This document shows positions 33,501 through 39,532 of a stretch of DNA of 39,542 nucleotides, one piece after another (position 1 is the stretch's first letter; each line of letters begins with the position of its first letter). A program made the translations under genes and the position numbers. The DNA comes from Myceligenerans pegani (lineage in GTDB: Bacteria; Actinomycetota; Actinomycetes; Actinomycetales; Cellulomonadaceae), in assembly GCF_014892515.1 (NCBI RefSeq), contig NZ_JADBGR010000079.1, forward strand, positions 1-39,542, in the 5' to 3' direction. The notes under the pieces are model-generated. The model was not told the origin of the DNA, did no database searches, and worked only from the letters and a program-made list of their open reading frames with translations.

Positions 33501-33872
33501 GTGTCCGACGTCGAGTGGACCGTCCAGCTCCTGCAGCTGCAGCACGCCCACGAGGTGCCCGAGCTGCGGACCACCGGGACGATCCCCGCGCTGTACGCGG
33601 CGCGGGACGCGGGGCTGGTGTCGGCGCAGGACGCGACGGAGCTCCGGGAGGCGTGGTTCCTGGCCTCGCGGCTGCGGTCCGCGATCGTGCTGTGGTCCGG
33701 GAAGACCACCGGCGCGCAGATCGACCGGCTGCCGCACGGCAGCCAGGACCTGGCCGGCGTGGCCGGGCTGCTGGGCGACGTCGGGACGGGCCCGGAGCTG
33801 GAGGAGCTGTACCTGCGCACGGCCCGGCGGGCCCGGGCGGTGATGGAGCGGCTCTTCTACGGCGAGGAATGA
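30555..33872 (+). CDS. glnE: Bifunctional glutamine synthetase adenylyltransferase/adenylyl-removing enzyme
   Basis: A 1105-residue protein that adds and removes AMP on glutamine synthetase in response to nitrogen state. Two nucleotidyltransferase domains are visible: the N-terminal one has GMGKTGGRELNYVSDVDV (about 301-318) and the C-terminal one AMGRLGGQEMGYGSDADV (about 811-828), each with the DxD metal pair. Each half also has a second motif of the type LGRGGLRDVEFTVQLLQL or LGRGGVSDVEWTVQLLQL. It is about 110 residues longer than the mycobacterial protein, mainly through a Gly/Ala/Pro-rich insert at about 176-235. GTG start, leaderless. The target GlnA with a modifiable Tyr must be elsewhere, since the adjacent synthetase lacks it. 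Confidence 0.95.
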   Translation: MTSRRPQTLTTHLIRAGFADLTRSATLWNDAGLVAVRDGEGDESLPIGPDGRAVVLSDRAGALLARLGDTADPDLALLQLTRLAGASPDTLRKVLSDDGGPGEPADVGVQAAATPARRLLRVLGASSALGDELVRRPELLDVIADPTPGIHVPPAEVRAELLRAVDADPDAEVPVAGELAPDAAARGGAALGETGPGGSGPGGAPVGVAGAGASGADTLGLGHGRPGRHPGPPSYTDQLRRAYRARLLRILATDVTAPVATAAVPAVAAALADLAGAALEAALAVARYATPGHEAVRLTVIGMGKTGGRELNYVSDVDVIYVAEPATGPDGEPATEEDALRMGTRLATALARVCSGTSDEPRLWEVDAALRPEGKQGPLVRTLASHVAYYERWASTWEFQALLKARPVAGDRALGDAYVAALSPMVWQAASRENFVEDARAMRKRVEDNVPAAEAPRQIKLGRGGLRDVEFTVQLLQLVHGRTDESIRSATTLDALAALAAGGYVGRAETGQMTECYAFLRALEHRIQVFGLRRTHLMPTDDADLRRLARGLGMPGAEELTKRWKAVRREVRDLHEAVFYRPLLPATAGLSEDEISLAPEAAMARFAAIGYRNPAGAMRHVEALTEGVSRRAAIQRQLLPVLLGWFADGADPDAGLLAFRKLSDVLGSTHWYLRLLRDSEVAAERLAQVLSSSSYLADALARSPESVKWLGRPEALEPLGAERLSAEMDAVLGRAEEPAPAAQALRALRRRELARTGVAEVLGELGPVSAARAISDAADVVLGGALRVARAEARDASGIAAGAEPAILLVVAMGRLGGQEMGYGSDADVMFVHSPASGAGEREAGEFALAVARELRRLLSAVGPEPPLPVDADLRPEGRNGPLVRSFASYQEYYERWSSPWEAQALLRARPLGKWAPAGGASGPEAWLADRFTGLVDPLRYPAGGLPDDVVREVRRIKARVEAERLPRGADPARHLKLGRGGVSDVEWTVQLLQLQHAHEVPELRTTGTIPALYAARDAGLVSAQDATELREAWFLASRLRSAIVLWSGKTTGAQIDRLPHGSQDLAGVAGLLGDVGTGPELEELYLRTARRARAVMERLFYGEE

Positions 33873-33993
33873 GGCCGTGGCCAGGTTGGTCCAGCCCCCT
33901 GATCTCCGTGAGTCCGTGTATCCTCGGCGCAGCGTCGCGTGTCGGTGGCAGGCTGTGTCAGGCATGGAGGCGCCGGACCGAGAGGATCACGAC

Positions 33994-34026
33994 GTGAACG
34001 TCGCCCTTTCGACCCCCGCCGGATGA
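33994..34026 (+). CDS. Possible 10-codon leader peptide before the hemerythrin gene
   Basis: GTG at 33994 preceded by AGAGGA with a 7-base spacer reads VNVALSTPAG and stops at a TGA that overlaps the hemerythrin ATG (ATGA). The hemerythrin ATG has no good ribosome binding site of its own. It may serve for translational coupling. It could be chance. Confidence 0.35.
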   Translation: MNVALSTPAG

Positions 34027-34493
34027 GCGGGGGCGACACCACCAGGCTCGTCGCCTGGGCACAGGAACTACGCCGGGTGCACCATCGCCTGCGCGAGGCG
34101 CTGCGGGTCACCCGCCGGGCGGTGTCCGACGGCAGCCCGGCACACCCCGCGGCGCGGGAGCTGCTGCTGTTCTGCCACGGCTTCTGCACGGCCCTGACCG
34201 GGCATCACGAGGGCGAGGACCGCGCCCTGTTCCCGGCGATCACCGAGCGGCATCCGCAGCTCACCGAGACGATACGGAAGCTGGAAGCGGACCACTCGAT
34301 GATCGCGTACCTGCTCACCGCGCTGCAGGACGCGGTCGACCGCGCAGCGCCCCCGGAGGAACTGGACCGCCACCTCGAGGGCGTCGCCGCCATCATGGAG
34401 TCGCACTTCCGCTACGAGGAACGCGTCCTCCTGGCGGTCCTGGACACCCTCGACCTGGATGCCGACCCCCAAGACGTCCTCGGTCCCCTGTAG
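34023..34493 (+). CDS. Hemerythrin HHE domain protein
   Basis: A 156-residue four-helix protein with the di-iron ligand pattern of HHE hemerythrins: VHHRLREAL, HGFCTALTGHHEGEDRALFPA, EADHSMIAYLL and ESHFRYEERVLL. Such proteins bind oxygen or nitric oxide and act in sensing or detoxification. There is no membrane segment. The start was taken at the ATG at 34023, since upstream in-frame sequence from 33939 is Arg-rich and unlike the family. Converges with the DivIVA-motif gene 23 bases away. Confidence 0.9.
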   Translation: MSGGDTTRLVAWAQELRRVHHRLREALRVTRRAVSDGSPAHPAARELLLFCHGFCTALTGHHEGEDRALFPAITERHPQLTETIRKLEADHSMIAYLLTALQDAVDRAAPPEELDRHLEGVAAIMESHFRYEERVLLAVLDTLDLDADPQDVLGPL

Positions 34494-34516
34494 CTCGTGG
34501 CCGCCTCTCCGAGAGC

Positions 34517-34912
34517 TCACCTCCGGCCGAAGAGCCACCCCAGGAAGGTCGTGTCCCGCTCGAGGTCCGACGGCGCGGCGGTCGCCGGACCATGAGCAGC
34601 CGGTGGCGGTCCGGCGCCCTCCGCAGACGCACCGGAAGACGCCCGCGCGCGCCTCCCGGTGACCGCCGCACGCATCTCGTCCAGGAAACCGTCGACCTCC
34701 GCGATGTCGTAGCCCTCACGGAACCTCACGACCCGGAACCGTGCGTCGTCGACCAGCGCGGCGGCCCGTGCCGCCCGGTGCTCGCCCTCCGCCCGTACCG
34801 CCCCGGCGAGGCGGTCGAGGAACGCGTCGACCTCGGCGACGTCGTAGCCCTCGCGCAGCCTCGTGCCGGAGAACCTCGCGTCGGCGATGCGGCGGACCAG
34901 GTCGTCGGTCAT
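34517..34912 (-). CDS. Small protein with two DivIVA-type motifs
   Basis: A 131-residue protein made of two near-identical units, FSGTRLREGYDVAEVDAFL (14-32) and FRVVRFREGYDIAEVDGFL (59-77). This is the motif of the N-terminal membrane-binding end of DivIVA/Wag31-like proteins. Full DivIVA proteins have one such motif followed by a long coiled coil, which is absent here. After residue 85 comes an Ala/Pro-rich linker and a C-terminal TTFLGWLFGRR. Role unknown; membrane-curvature binding is a guess from the motif. The CAGGAT box 6 bases before the ATG suggests a leaderless mRNA. Confidence 0.85.
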   Translation of the reverse strand: MTDDLVRRIADARFSGTRLREGYDVAEVDAFLDRLAGAVRAEGEHRAARAAALVDDARFRVVRFREGYDIAEVDGFLDEMRAAVTGRRARASSGASAEGAGPPPAAHGPATAAPSDLERDTTFLGWLFGRR

Positions 34913-34918
34913 GGCGTC

Positions 34919-34924
34919 ATCCTG
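34919..34924 (-). promoter_or_regulatory. -10 element of the leaderless DivIVA-motif gene
   Basis: CAGGAT on the minus strand ends 6 bases before the ATG at 34912. Confidence 0.45.
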
Positions 34925-34945
34925 CCACTGCCGCGGCCGGCCGCG

Positions 34946-36115
34946 TCACCAGATCTGGCCGGCCCACTCCGGGTGGTCGATGAACGGGTTCCGGTTGCCC
35001 TGCCAGTCGGTGTAGATGATCTCGTTGCGGCGCCGCTCGGTGGCCGAGACAGGGTCGGACGCGTGCCAGTCGAGCAGCACGGAGATCCGCCCGTGCCAGG
35101 GCGCCGAGCCGCTGCTCACCGCGTCGTTGAGCTCCAGGTCCACGCCGTCGTCGCCCTCGTACCGCACGGCCATGTAGAAGAGCATCCGCGCGACGTCGCC
35201 CTTGACCCGGTCCGGCGGCTCGAACGAGTCGGCGTCGGTGTAGCAGCCGCCGCAGCCCGAGACCGACGAGCCGCCCTCGTCGAAGTCCTTGTTGCCGCGG
35301 GTGGAGTTCACCTGGACGTCGCTGGGCCGCAGGTGGTGCAGGTCCGTGCCGGGCCCGGCGGAGGTGCCGAAGTCGCCGTGGCTCTTGGCCCAGGTGTGCT
35401 CCCGGTTCCAGTCGCCCACGTTCCCGCCGTTGTCGTCCTTCGAGATCGAGGTGCCGGTGTACAGCTCGATGACGTTGCTCGAGTCGTTCGGGTCCTCGTC
35501 GGTCTCGCGCAGCGCGGTCCACACGGTGGAGTAGCTCAGTTCGGCGTGGTCGTCGATGATCCCGTGGAGCGCGGACTTCAGGGCGTTCCCGGTCAGGCCG
35601 TCCGCCGCGTCGTAGTACCCGGCCGGTTCGTCACCGCCGGGATCGCTCCCCCCGCCGTCACCGCCGTCGTCCCCACCGTCGACGACGGCGAACGCACTGC
35701 CGTTCTTGAGCCCCGGCCGCGAGAAGTAGGTCGTCAGCGTCCCGGTCACGTCGAGGAGCTGGCCCATCCGGCCCGGGTTGGACGCCAGGCCGAAGTCGGC
35801 GCGGAAGCCGCTCGGGATCTGGACGTAGAGCATGTCTTCCGTGTCGGTCTCGCCCGGGGCGTCGGCGAGCGCCAGCGCGTAGTCGGTGGGGAAGCCGCTG
35901 GTGACCACGGTGCCGGACGAGATGGGCTGCCCGACGACGTACCCCCGCACCGTGGCGGTCGATCCGTCCTGCGTGGCGCGAGCCTGGGCGACGCCGATCG
36001 GCGTCGCGGCGCTGCTCGGCGGGGCGGCGCCGAGTGGCGCGACCCCCGCGAGGAGGAGGGAGAAGGAGAGAGCCAGGACCGTGGACAGGGCTGGGCGCCC
36101 TCGCAGCTGCCGCAT
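34946..36115 (-). CDS. Secreted endonuclease I family nuclease with OB-like N-terminal domain
   Basis: A 389-residue exported protein. The signal peptide is about residues 1-37 (Arg-rich start, hydrophobic LALSFSLLLAGVAPLG). Residues 40-145 resemble the OB-like domain found in front of secreted nucleases (DUF6359 type). A flexible Gly/Asp/Ser linker follows. The C-terminal domain has the endonuclease I (EndA/NucM) motif NREHTWAKSHG, then DLHHLRPSD and NSTRGN, giving the beta-beta-alpha metal nuclease core. Likely degrades extracellular DNA or RNA for nutrients. The ATG at 36115 is preceded by TAGGGT with a 7-base spacer, so a leaderless start is preferred over the GTG at 36124. Confidence 0.9.
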   Translation of the reverse strand: MRQLRGRPALSTVLALSFSLLLAGVAPLGAAPPSSAATPIGVAQARATQDGSTATVRGYVVGQPISSGTVVTSGFPTDYALALADAPGETDTEDMLYVQIPSGFRADFGLASNPGRMGQLLDVTGTLTTYFSRPGLKNGSAFAVVDGGDDGGDGGGSDPGGDEPAGYYDAADGLTGNALKSALHGIIDDHAELSYSTVWTALRETDEDPNDSSNVIELYTGTSISKDDNGGNVGDWNREHTWAKSHGDFGTSAGPGTDLHHLRPSDVQVNSTRGNKDFDEGGSSVSGCGGCYTDADSFEPPDRVKGDVARMLFYMAVRYEGDDGVDLELNDAVSSGSAPWHGRISVLLDWHASDPVSATERRRNEIIYTDWQGNRNPFIDHPEWAGQIW

Positions 36116-36122
36116 GTATTTC

Positions 36123-36128
36123 ACCCTA
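36123..36128 (-). promoter_or_regulatory. -10 element of the secreted nuclease gene
   Basis: TAGGGT on the minus strand ends 7 bases before the ATG at 36115. A 10-base palindrome, ACGGTACCGT (36153-36162), lies upstream and could be an operator. Confidence 0.45.
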
Positions 36129-36231
36129 GCCAGGGTCGATGGCCCGATGATGACGGTACCGTTAACTCTTCTTGGTCATGGCCGGCGCTCTCAGGGCGGC
36201 GCCCGGGTGCGGGGCCTGCCACACGACACGC

Positions 36232-36331
36232 GGCGACCGCCGTCGGTCCCGGGGCGACCGCCGTCTCACGACCGTGGCGTGACCCGCTGGCGCCGTCGGA
36301 CCACTACCGCGTCTGCCGGACCACCACCGCG
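36232..36331. repeat. Two pairs of short direct repeats in a divergent promoter region
   Basis: GGCGACCGCCGTC occurs at 36232 and 36253. CGGACCACTACCGCG at 36297 recurs with one change at 36317. Both pairs are spaced 20-21 bases, two helical turns. Confidence 0.6.
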
Positions 36332-36362
36332 ACCGTCGGATCGCCATGTGGTCGCCGATCGC

Positions 36363-36368
36363 TACCGT
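36363..36368 (+). promoter_or_regulatory. -10 element of the leaderless PPOX gene
   Basis: TACCGT ends 6 bases before the ATG at 36375. Confidence 0.45.
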
Positions 36369-36374
36369 GGCGGC

Positions 36375-36794
36375 ATGAGGCTCGACAGCTCGACCTGCCG
36401 GGAGCGGCTGAGCGCCGCGAGATCGGCATACCTGGCGACCACGGGAGGCGACCTGGCGCCGCACATCGTCCCGATCGCGTTCGCCGTCCTCGGCGACCGG
36501 ATCGTCACCGCGGTCGACCGGAAGCCCAAGTCCACGACTGCCCTCCGGCGGCTGCGGAACATCGCGGAGAACCCGAGGGTCGCCGTCCTCCGCGACCACT
36601 ACTCCGACGACTGGGACCGCCTGTGGTGGGTCCGCGCGGACGGCACGGCCGACGTCGTCGACGACGGACCGGAGTGGTACGACGGCGTCGCGGCCCTGAC
36701 CGCCCGCTACCCCCAGTACGCCGACGCCCCGCCCCACGGTCCCCTGATCCGCATCACGACAACGCGCTGGACCGGCTGGGCCCACACCGCCTGA
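36375..36794 (+). CDS. PPOX-class F420-dependent oxidoreductase
   Basis: A 139-residue split-beta-barrel flavin/deazaflavin-binding protein. ARSAYLATTGGDLAPHIVPIAFAV is the typical N-terminal strand pair, followed by a cofactor-phosphate segment DRKPKSTTALRRLRNI and ENPRVAVLRDHYSDDW. The size and motif order fit the mycobacterial Rv0121-like PPOX family that uses F420 rather than FMN. The substrate is unknown. It has a leaderless start. It is divergent from the secreted nuclease gene and followed by thymidine kinase after 70 bases. Confidence 0.85.
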   Translation: MRLDSSTCRERLSAARSAYLATTGGDLAPHIVPIAFAVLGDRIVTAVDRKPKSTTALRRLRNIAENPRVAVLRDHYSDDWDRLWWVRADGTADVVDDGPEWYDGVAALTARYPQYADAPPHGPLIRITTTRWTGWAHTA

Positions 36795-36864
36795 CCGCCT
36801 CGCGCCGAGTTAGGGTTCTGTGCGGCAGGGATCGGCCTGTCGCGGATGGCGGGGAGAGGTATCG

Positions 36865-37467
36865 GTGGAGCTGTCGCTGGTTCTCGGCCCGATGAAGTCC
36901 GGCAAGTCACTCGACCTCATCGCGCAGATGGCGCCGCTGGCGTACTCTCGGCTGAGCTGCGCCGTCGTGCAGTCGGCCCGGCACGTGCGGGACGCCCGAA
37001 TCGTGTCCCGCACGGGCGCCTCCGTGCCGACGGTCAAGCTGGAGACCCTCGAACCGCTGCTGCACACCACCGAGGACGTCGTCGCCATCGACGAGGTCCA
37101 CATGTTCACCCCCGCCGACGTCCGCGTCGTCGAGGAGCTGGTGCTGCGCGGCACGCGCGTGCTGGCCTGTGGCATCGACCTCGACCACCGCGGCGAGCTG
37201 TTCGCCACCATCCGGGCGCTGCTCGAGCTCGGCCCGACCGACGTGCGCTACCGGCGCGCCGTGTGCGACCGCTGCCAGGACCTGCACGCCGCGTTCACCC
37301 AGGTGCTCAGCGACGGCGTGCCGTTCCTCGAGCCCCTGGGCGCCTCGGAACCGCTGCCCGACGACGGCACGTTCACCTACGAGGCGCTGTGCCGGCGCTG
37401 CTTCGTCCTGCCGGAGACGGCGATCGTCACCGGCACGTCCGGCGTGCCCCGGCCGCCGCGGACCTGA
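36865..37467 (+). CDS. tdk: Thymidine kinase
   Basis: A 200-residue type II thymidine kinase, salvaging thymidine to dTMP with ATP. The P-loop is GPMKSGKS (8-15), Walker B is AIDEVHMF (Asp76, Glu77), and a zinc site is formed by Cys134/Cys137 (CDRC) and Cys176/Cys179 (CRRC). The lasso and substrate-binding region around FTYEALC is present. The P-loop has Lys-Ser where Phe-Ala is usual in many bacterial enzymes. GTG start with GAGAGG 5 bases upstream. Confidence 0.9.
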   Translation: MELSLVLGPMKSGKSLDLIAQMAPLAYSRLSCAVVQSARHVRDARIVSRTGASVPTVKLETLEPLLHTTEDVVAIDEVHMFTPADVRVVEELVLRGTRVLACGIDLDHRGELFATIRALLELGPTDVRYRRAVCDRCQDLHAAFTQVLSDGVPFLEPLGASEPLPDDGTFTYEALCRRCFVLPETAIVTGTSGVPRPPRT

Positions 37468-37483
37468 CGCCGATCGCGCGCGG

Positions 37484-37512
37484 TTGGCAGACCATTTCGC
37501 ATATGCGAAACT
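37484..37512 (+). promoter_or_regulatory. Promoter with embedded palindromic operator for the antitoxin gene
   Basis: A -35-like TTGGCA (37484-37489) and -10-like GAAACT (37507-37512) are 17 bases apart. The -10 ends 7 bases before the GTG at 37520. Between them lies TTTCGCATATGCGAAA (37495-37510), a perfect 16-base palindrome, well placed for autorepression. Confidence 0.65.
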
Positions 37513-37519
37513 GTCTGTC

Positions 37520-38182
37520 GTGAGTCTGATGGCTGTGTCCGAGGCTGCCGAGCGCCTCGGAGTCTCCACGCGACAGGTGCAGTACCTCGTCGCACGGGGT
37601 GAGGTGCGCCAGCTGGCCCGGGGCATCGTTGACGAGAGCTCGATCGAGCGGTTGCTCGCAGTCAGGCAGGGCTCACACCGCCGGGCGTGGTCCGAGGCCA
37701 CGGCATGGGGTGCGGTCTCGCTGCTGTCAGGCGGTGACGCCGAGTGGATGGAAAGGACACAACGCTCGCGGCTTGGTGCGCGTCTACGAACTCTCGGCGC
37801 CGCCGACCTGGTCGAGCGAGCGCGTAATCGTGCTGTCGTGACTCACTACCGAGCGCACTCCAGCGCAGGGCAGCGCCTTCGCGGCATCCTGGTGTACCCC
37901 ACCGACGTCGCCGGTCGCCTCGGCCTTGTCGAGACCAACGATATCGACGGCTATCTCGCAACCTCTGATCTCGACGGTGTGGTGCGCCACCACGGCCTCA
38001 TCCGCGACGACGAGGGCCGTGTCACGCTTCGCGCCACGACGATGGACCTCGCCGTCGTTCGTGAGCTCGCCGATCGAAGTGTCGCCCTGGCCGCGCTCGA
38101 CCTTGCCGAGTCCCTCGACGTGCGCGAACGCCGGGCCGGCATGGACGATCTCGGCCGCGCGTTGAAGGACTTCCGTGACTGA
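37520..38182 (+). CDS. AbiEi-like antitoxin / helix-turn-helix regulator
   Basis: A 220-residue protein. The N-terminal 50 residues are a winged or MerR-like DNA-binding domain (AVSEAAERLGVSTRQVQYLV). The rest fits antitoxins of the AbiEi type, which repress their own operon. Codon use is less GC-biased than in neighbouring genes, suggesting horizontal transfer. The start is the GTG at 37520; an ATG at 37529 is an alternative. Its 3' end overlaps a GTG that should start the AbiEii-type nucleotidyltransferase toxin, but that frame stops after 10 codons. Confidence 0.75.
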   Translation: MSLMAVSEAAERLGVSTRQVQYLVARGEVRQLARGIVDESSIERLLAVRQGSHRRAWSEATAWGAVSLLSGGDAEWMERTQRSRLGARLRTLGAADLVERARNRAVVTHYRAHSSAGQRLRGILVYPTDVAGRLGLVETNDIDGYLATSDLDGVVRHHGLIRDDEGRVTLRATTMDLAVVRELADRSVALAALDLAESLDVRERRAGMDDLGRALKDFRD

Positions 38183-38283
38183 CCGCATCACCATCGCTGC
38201 CCGATGAGGCGCGGGAGTGGCGAACGCTCCTCGAACCGTGGCGCACCGACGGCCAGACCGCGTTGCGGATCCTGACGGCGTAA
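38175..38283 (+). pseudogene. Deletion remnant of a toxin gene (AbiEii-like) after the antitoxin
   Basis: A GTG at 38175 overlaps the antitoxin stop and reads VTDRITIAAR, then stops at 38205-38207. From 38203 the +1 frame reads EWRTLLEPWRTDGQTALRI and nearby residues to a stop at 38281-38283. This looks like the first and last codons of one gene joined by a large internal deletion with a frame change. The assignment to the AbiEii family rests on the antitoxin partner and position. Confidence 0.5.
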
Positions 38284-38422
38284 CGGACAGGGTGTCGAGG
38301 TGCTGGTGTCGTGTGGGCAGGCGCTCAGGCAGGCCCGCCTTCAGGCCCCGATTCACGGTGCGGGACTTGTTGAACCGCGGGCCAATCTCCCGCGAAGAAC
38401 CGGCGACGACGTCGGCCCGGTC

Positions 38423-38452
38423 TTGTCACCGGCGGGGTCCGGCATGTATGAA
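38423..38452 (+). promoter_or_regulatory. Sigma-70-type promoter of the Asp23-family gene
   Basis: TTGTCA (38423-38428) and TATGAA (38447-38452) with an 18-base spacer. The predicted 5' UTR is about 87 bases. The rest of 38284-38545 shows no gene. Confidence 0.45.
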
Positions 38453-38545
38453 CACAGGACCTGTGACCTGCGGCATTGGTCGGATCCCCAGGACGACGCC
38501 GTTCGCAGGAACCCGCCGCATCCTCACCGAAGGAGATCTGTCCGC

Positions 38546-39532
38546 ATGGCCGAAGTCAGTAACGACGTCTTCCACCGCCCCAGTGCGTCGCCCAGGCCCA
38601 CCACCAGCGGCGACGACGGCGCGCCCACATCGGGAACGCCCCTGGCGGTCGCGATCCAGGCGGCCGCGAGCGACACCGTCGAACGTGTCACCAGTGCGCC
38701 CGCGGTCCGGGACGCCGTCGTCGTCGACGTCGTCGTCGATGCCGCGGAAGCCGACGCCGGCGAGCCCGACGCGGGCGAGGTCGATGCCGGTGAGCCCAAT
38801 GCTGGTGAGCCCGACGACGGTGAGGCCGCCGTCGACCATCCCGCCGCCGAGGCCGACGGGACGGGCGTCGCAGATCCGGCCGACACCCTCCCGGCGGATT
38901 CCGCGGCGAGCGGCGCGCCGGAGGCCGCTGCGGAGGACGACGCCACGGAAGAGGGCGAGCCCGCGGAAGAAGAGGACTCCACGCCCGGCGTGGCCGAGGG
39001 CGCCCAGGACACCGTGGACGCCGAGCCGGCCGATGCGAGCCGGGCCGATGCGAGCCACGATGGAGCAGGCCAGGACGACGCGGAGGAGGAGGCTCCGATG
39101 GACGGTACGGAACCGGCCGGGCGGAACATCGACGGCGCCGACGCCGTGGGTGGCGACCAGGACGGCGGCGCGGAGGCGGTGGCGCGGGCCGACGCGGCGG
39201 CGCCCAGCGCCGAGACGGGCGCGGCGGGCACGCGTCCGTCAGCGCACCTGCGTGGTGACACCACGGTGAGCGACGGCGTCGTGACGAAGCTCGTCAACGC
39301 GGTGGCGGCGAGGGTCGAGGGCGTGCACGCGCTGGACGGCGCCGGAGTGGAGGTCGTCGACGACGTCGCGACGATCACGGTCTCCTTCGTGGCGGAGTAC
39401 GGAAGCCCCATCAGGCCCGTGGCCACCCGGGTCCGCACCGACGTGATCGAGGCCGCCGAAGGGCTTCTCGACCTCGACGTCGAAGCCGTGCACGTCACCG
39501 TCAGCGACCTGCACACGCCCGACCCGGCCTGA
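38546..39532 (+). CDS. Asp23/Gls24 family protein with long acidic N-terminal region
   Basis: A 328-residue protein. The C-terminal part (about 230-325) is an Asp23/Gls24 (DUF322) domain, with VSDGVVTKLVNAVAARVEGV, TITVSFVAEYGSPI and a closing VHVTVSDLHTP. The first 220 residues are disordered and strongly acidic, with a DAGEP-type repeat at about 70-95 (DAGEPDAGEVDAGEPNAGEP) and Glu/Asp/Ala-rich sequence after it. Most family members are 110-180 residues and have no such extension. They are linked to envelope stress. AAGGAG lies 10 bases before the ATG. In-frame upstream sequence to 38300 lacks a better start. Confidence 0.88.
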   Translation: MAEVSNDVFHRPSASPRPTTSGDDGAPTSGTPLAVAIQAAASDTVERVTSAPAVRDAVVVDVVVDAAEADAGEPDAGEVDAGEPNAGEPDDGEAAVDHPAAEADGTGVADPADTLPADSAASGAPEAAAEDDATEEGEPAEEEDSTPGVAEGAQDTVDAEPADASRADASHDGAGQDDAEEEAPMDGTEPAGRNIDGADAVGGDQDGGAEAVARADAAAPSAETGAAGTRPSAHLRGDTTVSDGVVTKLVNAVAARVEGVHALDGAGVEVVDDVATITVSFVAEYGSPIRPVATRVRTDVIEAAEGLLDLDVEAVHVTVSDLHTPDPA

